A stretch of 64,000 nucleotides of DNA from Pseudomonas protegens (GCF_003363755.1 NZ_CP031396.1:3380501-3444500); one strand, 5' to 3'; positions 8,912 through 17,265 are shown, counted from the first letter of the stretch. Made by a program: numbers and translations. The notes: generated by a model from the sequence alone, not told the origin.

Positions 8912-8940
8912 AGTATACCGAAAAAGCCGCGCTAAACGCA
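8912..8940 (-). promoter_or_regulatory. Probable purEK promoter
   Basis: A perfect extended-spacing candidate -10 (TATACT, 8917-8912 on the minus strand) is followed by a leader of about 107 nt. The -35 region (around 8935-8940, TGCGTT) is a poor match. Confidence 0.45.
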
Positions 8941-9051
8941 CTTTCGCCGACCATCTGTCGAACAAAGTATTTCCGGCGCAAAACCCCGGTTTTATTGACT
9001 CTGAAGTCAGTCTCCCCGAACTGAAAGCCCCTCGCAGCCTGACCAATTCCC

Positions 9052-9198
9052 TGTAGCCGCTGCCGCAGGCTGCGAACGACGGCGCAGCCGGCGCCAGAGC
9101 TCTATCCCCAATCCTTCAGACACTCCGCAGCGCCAGGTGTGGCGGCCACTGCGGTGCCGATCATCCGAACGCGGCCCGAACCTGCGGCAGCGGCTACA
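9052..9198. repeat. TGTAGCCGC-type REP palindrome
   Basis: Begins TGTAGCCGCTGCCGCAGGCT and ends CCTGCGGCAGCGGCTACA, the inverse, with about 110 bp between. Same family as the 140-bp arrays downstream. Confidence 0.7.
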
Positions 9199-9255
9199 GG
9201 GCCTGGCGTTGCCGACGCTGAAAATCCCTCGCGATCTGCAACACCGGCAACAGGC

Positions 9256-10173
9256 TCATGTGTTGCCCGTCGCTTGTGCGGCGGCGCCTTCCAGCTTGCG
9301 CCAGAGCAAACGCACGTTGGCCTTGCGCACCAGGGCGCAGCGATACAGGCGGATCTCCAGCGGTACATGCCATTGCGCGCCGCCGCACACCACCAGTTCA
9401 CCCCGGGCCAGTTCCGCGCGCACGCTCAACTGCGGCACCCAGGCAATGCCCAGCCCTTCCAACGCCATGCTTTTTAGGCTGTCGGCCATGGCGGTCTCAT
9501 AAACCGTGGTGAAACGCAGGTTGCGCTGGCGCAGCAGCAGGTTCACCGAACGCCCGAGAAAGGCCCCGGCGCTGTATGCCAGCAACGGCACACTGGCCTC
9601 GCCTTCCAGATCGAACAGCGGCTTGCCCTGGGCATCGGCAGCGCACACCGGGAGCATCTCGGTGTGCCCCAGGTGCAGCGAGGGGAAGATTTCCGAGTCC
9701 ATCTGCAAGGCCGCGTCCGGGTCATAGAAGGCCAGCATCAGGTCGCAGCCGCCTTCGCGCAGGGCGTGCACCGCATCACCAACGTTGGTGGCCACCAGCC
9801 GCGTGGCGATGTTCAGCCCTTCATTGCGCAGTTGCGCGATCCAGCGCGGGAAGAAACCCAGCGCCAGGGAGTGGGCCGCCGCCACCTGCATCACTTCGCC
9901 CTGGCCGCCTTCCAGATGGTGCAGGTGACGCACCACCTCGCCGAGCTGTTCGACCACGGTGCGCGCGGTGACCAGGAACAGCTGCCCCGCCGCCGTCAGT
10001 TCCACCGGCGTGCGCGAGCGGTTGACCAGGGTCAGGCCCAGGGCTGCTTCCAGGCTGCGGATGCGCCGACTGAAGGCCGGCTGGGTCACGAAACGTCGCT
10101 CGGCAGCCTGGGAAAAGCTGCGGGTGGCGGCCAAGGCACTGAAGTCCTCGAGCCATTTGCTTTCCAGATTCAT
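9256..10173 (-). CDS. LysR-family transcriptional regulator divergent from aspA
   Basis: A 305-aa LysR regulator with an N-terminal winged HTH (about residues 1-60, ARRSFSQAAERRFVTQPAFS-like) and a C-terminal periplasmic-binding-like effector domain. The ATG at 10173 has an excellent GGGAGGA upstream; the longer reading from 10197 lacks one. It is divergent from aspA over about 180 bp, so it may regulate aspA, though this is inference from position. The C-terminus ends in a REP-rich region. Confidence 0.88.
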   Translation of the reverse strand: MNLESKWLEDFSALAATRSFSQAAERRFVTQPAFSRRIRSLEAALGLTLVNRSRTPVELTAAGQLFLVTARTVVEQLGEVVRHLHHLEGGQGEVMQVAAAHSLALGFFPRWIAQLRNEGLNIATRLVATNVGDAVHALREGGCDLMLAFYDPDAALQMDSEIFPSLHLGHTEMLPVCAADAQGKPLFDLEGEASVPLLAYSAGAFLGRSVNLLLRQRNLRFTTVYETAMADSLKSMALEGLGIAWVPQLSVRAELARGELVVCGGAQWHVPLEIRLYRCALVRKANVRLLWRKLEGAAAQATGNT

Positions 10174-10354
10174 CACGTCCTCCCGGACACGCACCATTTT
10201 AGGTCACACGCTCGCCGGCAAAGCGGCGTCACACCGGCATTATGCCGAATATGCATAGCCCAGTGTTTAACAGCATTGGCCCAAAAATTCCCTTCGGCCT
10301 AGGATTCGCAGCGTTCCCGGCACAGACCGGGTCCCTACCGAGATGATCTCCGTC

Positions 10355-11779
10355 ATGTCCTCCGCTGCATCTTTCCGCACAGAAAAAGACCTGCTTGGCG
10401 TACTCGAAGTACCGGCTCAAGCGTATTACGGCATCCAGACCCTGCGAGCGGTGAACAACTTCCGCCTCTCCGGCGTTCCGATTTCGCACTACCCAAAACT
10501 GGTCGTGGCCCTGGCAATGGTCAAGCAGGCAGCTGCTGACGCCAACCGCGAACTGGGTCATCTGAGCGAAGCCAAGCATGCGGCCATCAGCGAGGCCTGT
10601 GCCCGCCTGATCCGCGGCGACTTCCACGAAGAGTTCGTGGTGGACATGATTCAAGGCGGCGCTGGCACTTCGACCAACATGAATGCCAACGAAGTCATCG
10701 CCAACATCGCGCTGGAGGCCATGGGCCACAGCAAGGGCGAATACCAGTACCTGCACCCGAACAACGACGTGAACATGGCGCAGTCCACCAACGACGCCTA
10801 CCCGACCGCGATCCGCCTGGGTCTGCTGCTGGGTCACGACGCCCTGCTGGCCAGCCTCGACAGCCTGATCCAGTCGTTCGCCGCCAAGGGTGAAGAATTC
10901 AGCCACGTCCTGAAAATGGGCCGTACCCAGCTGCAAGACGCCGTGCCGATGACCCTCGGCCAGGAATTCAAGGCCTTCGCCACCACCCTGGGTGAAGACC
11001 TGGCTCGCCTGAAGACCCTGGCGCCGGAAGTGCTGACCGAAGTCAACCTGGGCGGCACCGCCATCGGCACCGGCATCAACGCCGACCCGCGCTACCAGGC
11101 CCTGGCCGTACAACGCCTGGCCACCATCAGCGGCCAGCCGCTGGTTCCGGCCGCCGACCTGATCGAAGCCACCTCCGACATGGGCGCCTTCGTACTGTTC
11201 TCCGGCATGCTCAAGCGCACCGCGGTCAAGCTGTCGAAGATCTGCAACGACCTGCGCCTGCTGTCCAGCGGCCCACGTACCGGCATCAACGAAATCAACC
11301 TGCCAGCGCGTCAGCCCGGCAGCTCGATCATGCCTGGCAAGGTCAACCCGGTGATCCCGGAAGCGGTCAACCAAGTGGCGTTCCAGATCATCGGCAACGA
11401 CCTGGCCCTGACCATCGCGGCCGAAGGCGGCCAGCTGCAACTGAACGTGATGGAGCCGTTGATCGCCTTCAAGATCTTCGACTCGATCCGCCTGCTGCAA
11501 CGCGCCATGGACATGCTGCGCGAGCACTGCATCACCGGCATCACCGCCAACGAAACCCGTTGCCGCGAACTGGTGGAGCACTCCATCGGCCTGGTCACCG
11601 CGCTGAACCCGTACATCGGCTATGAAAACGCCACCCGTATCGCCCGCATCGCCCTGGAAAGTGGCCGTGGCGTACTGGAACTGGTGCGCGAAGAAGGCCT
11701 GCTGGACGACGCCATGCTCGACGACATCCTGCGTCCGGAAAACATGATTGCCCCGCGCCTGGTTCCGCTGAAAGCGTAA
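10355..11779 (+). CDS. aspA: Aspartate ammonia-lyase AspA
   Basis: Reversible deamination of L-aspartate to fumarate and ammonia by a tetrameric cytoplasmic enzyme. The 474-aa protein contains the fumarase/aspartase signature GSSIMPGKVNP and the upstream conserved segments GAGTSTNMNANEV and QSTNDAYPT. An in-frame ATG at 10343 would add four residues. 10355 is chosen because it gives the usual family length and a SSAASFRTEKDLLG start, but no strong Shine-Dalgarno separates the two. A LysR gene is divergent, and a strong terminator follows at 11848-11881. Confidence 0.94.
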   Translation: MSSAASFRTEKDLLGVLEVPAQAYYGIQTLRAVNNFRLSGVPISHYPKLVVALAMVKQAAADANRELGHLSEAKHAAISEACARLIRGDFHEEFVVDMIQGGAGTSTNMNANEVIANIALEAMGHSKGEYQYLHPNNDVNMAQSTNDAYPTAIRLGLLLGHDALLASLDSLIQSFAAKGEEFSHVLKMGRTQLQDAVPMTLGQEFKAFATTLGEDLARLKTLAPEVLTEVNLGGTAIGTGINADPRYQALAVQRLATISGQPLVPAADLIEATSDMGAFVLFSGMLKRTAVKLSKICNDLRLLSSGPRTGINEINLPARQPGSSIMPGKVNPVIPEAVNQVAFQIIGNDLALTIAAEGGQLQLNVMEPLIAFKIFDSIRLLQRAMDMLREHCITGITANETRCRELVEHSIGLVTALNPYIGYENATRIARIALESGRGVLELVREEGLLDDAMLDDILRPENMIAPRLVPLKA

Positions 11780-11847
11780 CCGCCGCGCCCCCGAAACATG
11801 CAACACCGCTCACCAGGTTGAGGGACTAGACACCTCTCACCTTTTGA

Positions 11848-11881
11848 GGGCTTGGAGATACGTCTCCAGGCCCTTTTTTTT
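11848..11881 (+). terminator. aspA terminator
   Basis: GGGCTTGGAGA / TCTCCAGGCCC pair into an 11-bp stem (one wobble) with a TACG loop, followed by eight T residues. Classic intrinsic terminator 69 bp after the aspA stop. Confidence 0.93.
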
Positions 11882-11933
11882 GCCTGCTGTTTTTGCCTGC
11901 CGTTGAAATCGCCGCGCCCGCTGCGCGGCCGAT

Positions 11934-12158
11934 CGCAGCCTGCGGCAGCGGCTACCCCCCCAACCTAAACTGCGACCGCCACCTCTTTGTAGCCGCTACC
12001 GAGCCCGCGAGGCTGCGAAAAGGTCCGCAGGACCTTCAGCGGCCTTGAGAACCCTGCGTCCCTTCGGGCCGTTCGCAGCCTGCGGCAGCGGCTACACCCC
12101 CAACCTGAACTGCGGCCGCCACCTCTTTGTAGCCGCTGCCGAGCCCGCGAGGCTGCGA
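11934..12158. repeat. 140-bp palindromic tandem array, copy set 1
   Basis: Unit starts (TGTAGCCGCT) at 11988 and 12128 are exactly 140 bp apart, preceded by a half unit from 11934. Each unit is a palindrome of about 108 bp (TGTAGCCGCTGCCGAG ... CTGCGGCAGCGGCTACA) plus a spacer of about 32 bp beginning CCCCCAACCTGAACTGCG. The second unit here degenerates after about 30 bp. Confidence 0.85.
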
Positions 12159-12379
12159 ACGGCACCGCAGGGGCCGCAAAACCTGCCAGCACATTCTGCC
12201 TGCCCGACCCCACTCGCACATTCAACACAGCCCCTATCCCCCTACCCAGCACCCGATTTGTCAGGGAATACCGCCCAGTGCCGGAGCCGTTTCGCTTTGT
12301 TTTGTAGGGCAAATCCGAGAGAATCCCCCACGCCTTTGAGCGCCTTGTACCCCTTCGAACGATCAGGCAGTCTCCCGGT

Positions 12380-12617
12380 GCCGCTGCCAAATCAGCGGCC
12401 CGGATGTGGAAGTCTGGGATAAAGGACGTGCAGTCGTCTCATTCGAACACCCTTGCCGATGCGGCTTGGGTGAACTCGATCTATGGCGGCTGTGCGTAGG
12501 GCACCTTCGGGTGCGCCGGTTCCTTTAGCCCGGTCTTCCACACCTGCGCACGGCTGCCACCCTCTCATGTGGAAGTGAGATCCGGCGGTTTCTTAAATTG
12601 CTAAAGGAACCAGTCTC
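12380..12617 (+). promoter_or_regulatory. Structured leader RNA candidate upstream of the DUF3077 gene
   Basis: Read directly from the sequence: a CCGCTG/CAGCGG hairpin (12381-12398); an 8-bp helix TGTGGAAG (12405-12412) with CTTCCACA (12535-12542), extended by GGG (12416-12418) with CCC (12529-12531); a GCACC-TTCG-GGTGC hairpin (12501-12514); a second TGTGGAAG at 12568-12575 able to pair with the same CTTCCACA; and a 12-bp perfect pairing of GGTTCCTTTAGC (12518-12529) with GCTAAAGGAACC (12600-12611). The last pairing covers the Shine-Dalgarno (AAAGGAA, 12603-12609) of the gene at 12618. Ligand, if any, is unknown. Confidence 0.6.
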
Positions 12618-12971
12618 ATGAAAAAGCTCGTCCCCGACCCACCTCTCCAAACCGATCATCCACGCCGCGACCCGGAGCTGGACCGCGCCAACGCCAACCT
12701 GCTGGCCGCCTTGAATGGCACCCGCCATCGCCCCTTCGGCCTGCGCGACGCCCAGGGCCACCCGCTGTTTGCCGTACAGCCCCAGGTGAATGCCGAAGAC
12801 GCCCTGATGCACGTTTCCTTGCTGCTCAAATGCGCCGAAGAGGTGTCCGATGAAATCACCGAACGGGCCAGCGGCATCGAGCGCGGGCTGATCTGGTCCA
12901 TGGTGCATTCCGTGGAAATGGCCCGCGCCGTGGTGGACGCCCTGCTCGACGGCGCCCGCCCCACTCCCTGA
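12618..12971 (+). CDS. DUF3077 family protein
   Basis: A 117-aa cytoplasmic protein starting MKKLVPDPP. The C-terminal half matches the DUF3077 pattern: FAVQPQVNAEDALMHVSLLLKC, then RGLIWSMVHSVEMARAVVDALL. Such proteins are abundant in Pseudomonas and have no known function. AAAGGAA lies 8 nt before the ATG and can be masked by the leader helix described for 12380-12617. The gene sits between two arrays of 140-bp repeats. Confidence 0.78.
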   Translation: MKKLVPDPPLQTDHPRRDPELDRANANLLAALNGTRHRPFGLRDAQGHPLFAVQPQVNAEDALMHVSLLLKCAEEVSDEITERASGIERGLIWSMVHSVEMARAVVDALLDGARPTP

Positions 12972-12978
12972 CGCAACC

Positions 12979-13646
12979 TGTAGCCGCTGCCGAGCCCGCG
13001 AGGCTGCGACAAGGTCCGCAGGACCTTCAGCGACCTTGAGACCCCCGCGTCCCTTCGGGCCGTTCGCAGCCTGCGGCAGCGGCTACACCCCCAACCTGAA
13101 CTGCGACCGCAACCTCTTTGTAGCCGCTGCCGAGCCCGCGAGGCTGCGACAAGGTCCGCAGGACCTTAAGCGACCTTGAGAACCCTGCGTCCCTTCGGGC
13201 CGTTCGCAGCCTGCGGCAGCGGCTACACCCCCAACCTGAACTGCGGCCGCCACCTCTTTGTAGCCGCTGCCGAGCTCGCGAGGCTGCGACAAGGTCCGCA
13301 GGACCTTCAGCGATCTTGAGACCCCTGCGTCCCTTCGGGCCGTTCGCAGCCTGCGGCAGCGGCTACACCCCCAACCTGAACTGCGGCCGCCACCTCTTTG
13401 TAGCCGCTGCCGAGCCTGCGAGGCTGCGACAAGGTCCGCAGGACCTTCAGCGACCTTGAGAACCCCGCGTCCCTTCGGCCCGTTCGCAGCCTGCGGCAGC
13501 GGCTACACCCCCAACCTGAACTGCGACCGCCACCTCTTTGTAGCCGCTGCCGAGCCTGCGAGGCTGCGACAAGGTCCGCAGGACCTTCAGCGACCTTGAG
13601 AACCCCGCGTCCCTTCGGGCCGTTCGCAGCCTGCGGCAGCGGCTAC
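12979..13646. repeat. 140-bp palindromic tandem array, copy set 2 (five units)
   Basis: Units begin at 12979, 13119, 13259, 13399 and 13539, an exact 140-bp pitch, and the last ends at 13646 without the spacer. Within units TGTAGCCGCTGCCGAG pairs with the inverse near the unit's end, and an inner AGGTCCGCAGGACCTT palindrome is also kept. Copies differ at only a few positions each, so the array expanded recently or is homogenised. Confidence 0.92.
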
Positions 13647-13717
13647 AGGTTTTGCTCGGCACGGTGGATAATCAGCCTCCCGCCGCCACCGGCAATGACG
13701 ACCAAGGCACCCTGTCG

Positions 13718-14443
13718 ATGGACCCGACGCACACCCAAGCTCTGCAACAGCTACGCCACCTGATCCCCATCGGCCTGCGCCACGCCCAGGCCCTGCTCGC
13801 CCGCTGCGCCAATAATCCGCAGCAAGCCGCCGAACTGTACAAATCCGATCTGCTGCAAGTGCTGGTAGAAAAGTCCGGCTTGCCCCAAGAGCAAGCCCGG
13901 GAGCACTTGCTCAACGCCGCTTACGACCTGAACCGCGCCCTGCACGCTATAGAAGAAGCGCGCTTCACCCTGACCCAGCGCATTCTGCGCAAACATCACC
14001 GGGACCCGGGCCAGGCCCTGGACCTGATCGCCCAGGCCATCGAAACCGCCGAGCAATTGCCGCGTCAGTACTGGCTGGATTTCGCAGCGCTGGAGCAACT
14101 GCCCCCAGCACCGCGCTGCTTCATGATCCTGCACGAGTGGCTGGCCTTCGAGGGCTGGGAAGGTTTCGACAGCGCCCTGCACTTTCACCTGTCCCAGGCC
14201 ATCGCTCAGTTCAGGCTCCTGCAACTGGACGACCTGGCGGTCACCCTGGAGCAGGCCGATCAGCGCCAGCAGCAGCTACGAGCCGCCCATGGCGGAAGCG
14301 AAGGCCCCGTCGAGCTGGCCATGCGCATCAACCAGGACCCGCTCTTCAACCGCTGCCAGGATCACTTCCAGCAACAGCGGCCGCTATTGGACGAACGCCT
14401 GTATCAGTGGGTAGAGCGGCATACAGAGCAGTTCCCCGCCTGA
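13718..14443 (+). CDS. Uncharacterised protein with UBA-like helical segment
   Basis: I do not recognise a named family. The product from the ATG at 13718 is 241 aa, soluble and helical. Residues of about 25-85 (RHAQALLARCANNPQQAAELYK ... GLPQEQAREHLLNAAYDLNRAL, two separate stretches) resemble paired UBA/TS-N-type three-helix motifs, in which a GLP/L turn is followed by A-x-x-x-L and N-x-A-L. The C-terminal part is Gln-rich and acidic. The reading frame is open back to a TTG at 13652, next to the repeat array, but no start there has a Shine-Dalgarno. It precedes the membrane protein at 14543 by 99 bp. Confidence 0.65.
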   Translation: MDPTHTQALQQLRHLIPIGLRHAQALLARCANNPQQAAELYKSDLLQVLVEKSGLPQEQAREHLLNAAYDLNRALHAIEEARFTLTQRILRKHHRDPGQALDLIAQAIETAEQLPRQYWLDFAALEQLPPAPRCFMILHEWLAFEGWEGFDSALHFHLSQAIAQFRLLQLDDLAVTLEQADQRQQQLRAAHGGSEGPVELAMRINQDPLFNRCQDHFQQQRPLLDERLYQWVERHTEQFPA

Positions 14444-14542
14444 GCAGAGGGGCGACCTGGGTGCATACGCCGCTGCTACCCACAGCTCAGAAGTCGGTAG
14501 ACTGCCGCCCTCACCGAACACGGACCTCGGACTCGCTCCTCC

Positions 14543-15202
14543 ATGGAATTGCACTACAGCATCACCTCTGCCAACACCCAAGCCCGGCTCGCCGAACAAC
14601 TGCCCCAGGAAATGCTCAGGCAGGACCAGCAGCAGGCGCGGATCATGGCCAGCGTCGCCCGTTGGCAGACCCGACTGATCGGCCCCTTGATGTTCACCCT
14701 CTGCCTGATCGGCGGCGGCCTGGCGATCTATTTCCCCGAACAGCGTTTCACCCCGGAAAAAGTCATTGCCATGCTGGTGTTCGTGCTGATTTTCAGCATG
14801 CTCTGGTGGCGCTTTTCCAAGCGCTGGCTCACCCACCTGCACGCCCGTATCGCCGCCCATCACGCCAAGCCCCGCAAGCCTTTGCAGGGTGTGAACCAGC
14901 GCCTGATCGAAGCCCGCCTGCGCGCGCCGCTGAAGGCGGCCGAGGGCACTTACCACCTGAGCTTCGACGACCAGGGTTTCAGCCTGAGCAAGGCCCGGGG
15001 CAAGCAGAGCGGCCTGGCCTGGGAACAGGTTGTTCACTTGCGGGAAACCCCCGATTTCTATGTCGTGGCCTGTGCCGAGCTGCAACGCAAGAACATGGGC
15101 TACTGCATCGCCAAACACAGCGAACTGATGGACGCCGAGGAGTATCAGCAAGGGCTGCAAGCCTTTCTGAGCCAATGCCCGGTCGCGCCGTCCGCCACCT
15201 GA
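14543..15202 (+). CDS. Two-TM membrane protein with YcxB-like C-terminal domain
   Basis: A 219-aa inner-membrane protein. After about 42 polar residues there are two hydrophobic helices (about 45-64 and 72-90). A cytoplasmic domain of about 120 residues follows, with a run of beta strands (TYHLSFDDQGFSLSKA, SGLAWEQVVHLRETPDFYVV) that resembles the PH-like YcxB domain. The function is unknown. It ends 36 bp before the KASIII gene in the same direction, so it could be the first gene of that operon, but it may equally be a separate conserved neighbour. Confidence 0.65.
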   Translation: MELHYSITSANTQARLAEQLPQEMLRQDQQQARIMASVARWQTRLIGPLMFTLCLIGGGLAIYFPEQRFTPEKVIAMLVFVLIFSMLWWRFSKRWLTHLHARIAAHHAKPRKPLQGVNQRLIEARLRAPLKAAEGTYHLSFDDQGFSLSKARGKQSGLAWEQVVHLRETPDFYVVACAELQRKNMGYCIAKHSELMDAEEYQQGLQAFLSQCPVAPSAT

Positions 15203-15238
15203 CCAAGCCTCCCCCGACGCCCCACACACGGAATTTGC

Positions 15239-16258
15239 ATGCACACATCAGCGTCCTCCCCCCGCCCGGCCCGCGCCCTGGCCATCCTCGGCACCGGCCA
15301 CGCCCTGCCGCAGCGGGTGGTCAGCAGTGCCGAGCTGGACCGTCAGCTCGGCCTGGAAGCCGGTAGCGTGGCGCGCATCAGCGGGGTGCAGCAGCGCCAC
15401 GTCGCCGATCCTGCGGACACCGCCGCCAGCCTCGGCGCCCGTGCCGCGCGCCAGGCCCTGCAGGCGGCCGGCCTGGAGCTTGGCCAGCTGGACCTGATCG
15501 TCTGCGCCAGCGGCACCCAGGACCAGGGCATGCCCTGCAACGCCGCGCTGCTGCAACGGGAGCTGGGCCTGGGGCAGTCGGGCATTCCGGCCATGGACAT
15601 CAACGCCAGTTGCCTGGGCTTTATCGCCGCTCTGGATACCTTGTCCTGGCCGATCCAGGCCGGGCATTACCGGCGCGTGCTGCTGGTGTGCGCCGATATC
15701 GCTTCCTGCGGCCTGGACTGGCAGCAGGTGGAAGTCTGCGGCATCTTCGGCGACGGCGCGGCGGCGGTGGTGCTGGGCCCGGGCCATGGCGGGCAGAAGC
15801 TCCTCGCCTCGCGCCTGAAGACCTACGCCGAAGGCGCGGCGCTGTGCCAGATCCCCGCCGGCGGTTCGCGCTTTCATCCGCGGCGCATCGACGTGCCGTT
15901 CGAGCCCCTGACCAGCTTCGCCATGCAGGGCAAGGGCGTGTTCCGCCTGGCGGCCAAGCACCTGCCCGAGCTGCTGGACGACTTGCTGCAGCAAGCCGCG
16001 CTGCCCCTGGCACGGATCGACTGGGTGATCCCTCATCAAGCCAGCCAGCAGGCCATGCAGCATGCGGCCAAGCGCCTGAGCCTGGGGCCGGACAAGGTCA
16101 TCGATATCTTTGCCCAGCACGGCAATCAGGTGGCGGCCTCGCTGCCCACCGCCCTGGACATCGCGGTGCGCGACGGGCGCATTCAACGTGGACACACCTT
16201 GCTGCTGATCGGCACCGGCGCGGGCCTGTCCCTCGGCGGCATGATCCTGGAGTTTTGA
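15239..16258 (+). CDS. Beta-ketoacyl-ACP synthase III (FabH-like) of unknown pathway
   Basis: A 339-aa thiolase-fold condensing enzyme. The FabH triad is complete: Cys125 in DINASCLGF, His266 in IPHQAS, and Asn296 in HGNQVAAS. It therefore probably catalyses a decarboxylative or Claisen condensation (or an acyl transfer) on a CoA- or ACP-bound acyl group. It is not the housekeeping FabH: it is encoded in a seven-gene operon without acyl-carrier-protein or fatty-acid genes. Its stop overlaps the next start by 1 bp (TGATG). The arrangement with an SDR and an adenylating enzyme recalls OleA of the olefin pathway. Confidence 0.85.
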   Translation: MHTSASSPRPARALAILGTGHALPQRVVSSAELDRQLGLEAGSVARISGVQQRHVADPADTAASLGARAARQALQAAGLELGQLDLIVCASGTQDQGMPCNAALLQRELGLGQSGIPAMDINASCLGFIAALDTLSWPIQAGHYRRVLLVCADIASCGLDWQQVEVCGIFGDGAAAVVLGPGHGGQKLLASRLKTYAEGAALCQIPAGGSRFHPRRIDVPFEPLTSFAMQGKGVFRLAAKHLPELLDDLLQQAALPLARIDWVIPHQASQQAMQHAAKRLSLGPDKVIDIFAQHGNQVAASLPTALDIAVRDGRIQRGHTLLLIGTGAGLSLGGMILEF

Positions 16259-17265
16259 TGAAGATCCTGGTCACCGGCGGCACCGGTTTTATCGGTCGGC
16301 ATCTGGTCTGGAAGCTCGCCGCCGAAGGCTGTGAGGTGCAGTTCAGCGGGCGCAACCCCGAGGCAGCGGCCGAGGTGATTGCCCACAGCCCGGCGCCGGT
16401 GCGCTGGCTACCGCTGGAGCACGGCAGCCCGTTGGCCAAGCGCCTGCTGGCCGACGCCAGCCGCGAGCATGACGCCATCGTGCATTGCGCCGCCTTGTCT
16501 TCACCCTGGGGGTCGCCCCAGGCGTTTGCCCGGGCCAACCTCGACTCCACCGCCGAGGTGATCCACGCCTGCGGCAAGAACCGCATCCCGCGGCTGGTGC
16601 ACATCTCCACCCCGAGCCTGTACTTCGACTTCAGCGACCGCTTGGGTATCCGCGAAGACCAGCCGCTGCCAAACCCGGTGAACGACTACGCCCGCAGCAA
16701 GGCCCAGGCCGAAACCCTGCTGGCAGACGCCAAGCTGCCCGAGTGCGTGATCCTGCGCCCCCGGGCGGTGTTCGGCCCCTGGGACGCAACCCTGATGCCG
16801 CGCCTGCTGCGGGTGATGCAGCGCGGGGCGATTCCGCTGATGCGCGGCGGCCAGGCCCAGCTGGACCTGACCTGCGTCGACAATCTGGTGCACGCGGTGT
16901 GGCTGGCCCTGACCCGGCCCCTGCCGCGCCCGCTGTGCGTCTACAACCTGAGCAATGGCACGCCGCTGGCCTTCAAGGACCTGCTGCAACAGATGGCCGA
17001 GCACTTCCAGCTGCCGCTGCGCACCCGCCGCCTGCCCTGGCCCCTGGTGCACGGCGTGGCGCACCTGCTGGAGCTCAAGGCGCGCCTGGGCAACGGCGCC
17101 GAACCCTTGATCACCCGCTACGGCGCCGGCGTCCTGGCCTTCAGTCAGACCCTGGACATCAGCGCCATCCAGCGCGAGCTGGGCTATCGCCCGGTGATCA
17201 GCCAGGACCAGGGCATCGCCCAGCACGCCCAATGGTGGCTGGCCCAACAGAGGCAACGAGCATGA
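16258..17265 (+). CDS. NAD(P)-dependent SDR, 3beta-HSD/OleD-like
   Basis: A 335-aa extended short-chain dehydrogenase. TGGTGFIGRH (residues 6-14) is the TGxxGxxG cofactor motif. The catalytic Tyr144 and Lys148 lie in NDYARSKA, with HISTPS supplying the Ser/Thr (about 117-120). It resembles NAD-dependent epimerases and the 3beta-hydroxysteroid dehydrogenase / OleD branch that reduces 2-alkyl-3-ketoacyl groups. The start overlaps the upstream stop by 1 bp, and the stop overlaps the next ATG (ATGA). Reduction of the KASIII product is the natural guess. Confidence 0.83.
   Translation: MKILVTGGTGFIGRHLVWKLAAEGCEVQFSGRNPEAAAEVIAHSPAPVRWLPLEHGSPLAKRLLADASREHDAIVHCAALSSPWGSPQAFARANLDSTAEVIHACGKNRIPRLVHISTPSLYFDFSDRLGIREDQPLPNPVNDYARSKAQAETLLADAKLPECVILRPRAVFGPWDATLMPRLLRVMQRGAIPLMRGGQAQLDLTCVDNLVHAVWLALTRPLPRPLCVYNLSNGTPLAFKDLLQQMAEHFQLPLRTRRLPWPLVHGVAHLLELKARLGNGAEPLITRYGAGVLAFSQTLDISAIQRELGYRPVISQDQGIAQHAQWWLAQQRQRA

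Noticed and set aside
12045..12422. 125-aa plus-strand ORF in repeat array 1
   Set aside because: It is built from repeat sequence and unstructured proline-rich translation; no start signal.
12979..13646. CRISPR array
   Set aside because: Repeats are long palindromes with an invariant spacer, not short repeats with unique spacers, and no cas genes are present.
13083..13662. Minus-strand ORFs (69-71 aa) across the 140-bp array
   Set aside because: They are translations of the repeat unit; the 140-bp pitch is not a multiple of three, so frames do not continue.
15610..16257. N-terminal extension of the OleD-like SDR frame upstream of 16258
   Set aside because: The extra residues are Arg/Ala/Pro-rich, lie wholly inside the KASIII gene and lack a start signal; the SDR begins naturally with MKILVTGGTG at 16258.
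15239..16258. Housekeeping FabH
   Set aside because: Genomic context lacks fab genes, and the enzyme is embedded in an overlapping tailoring-type operon.
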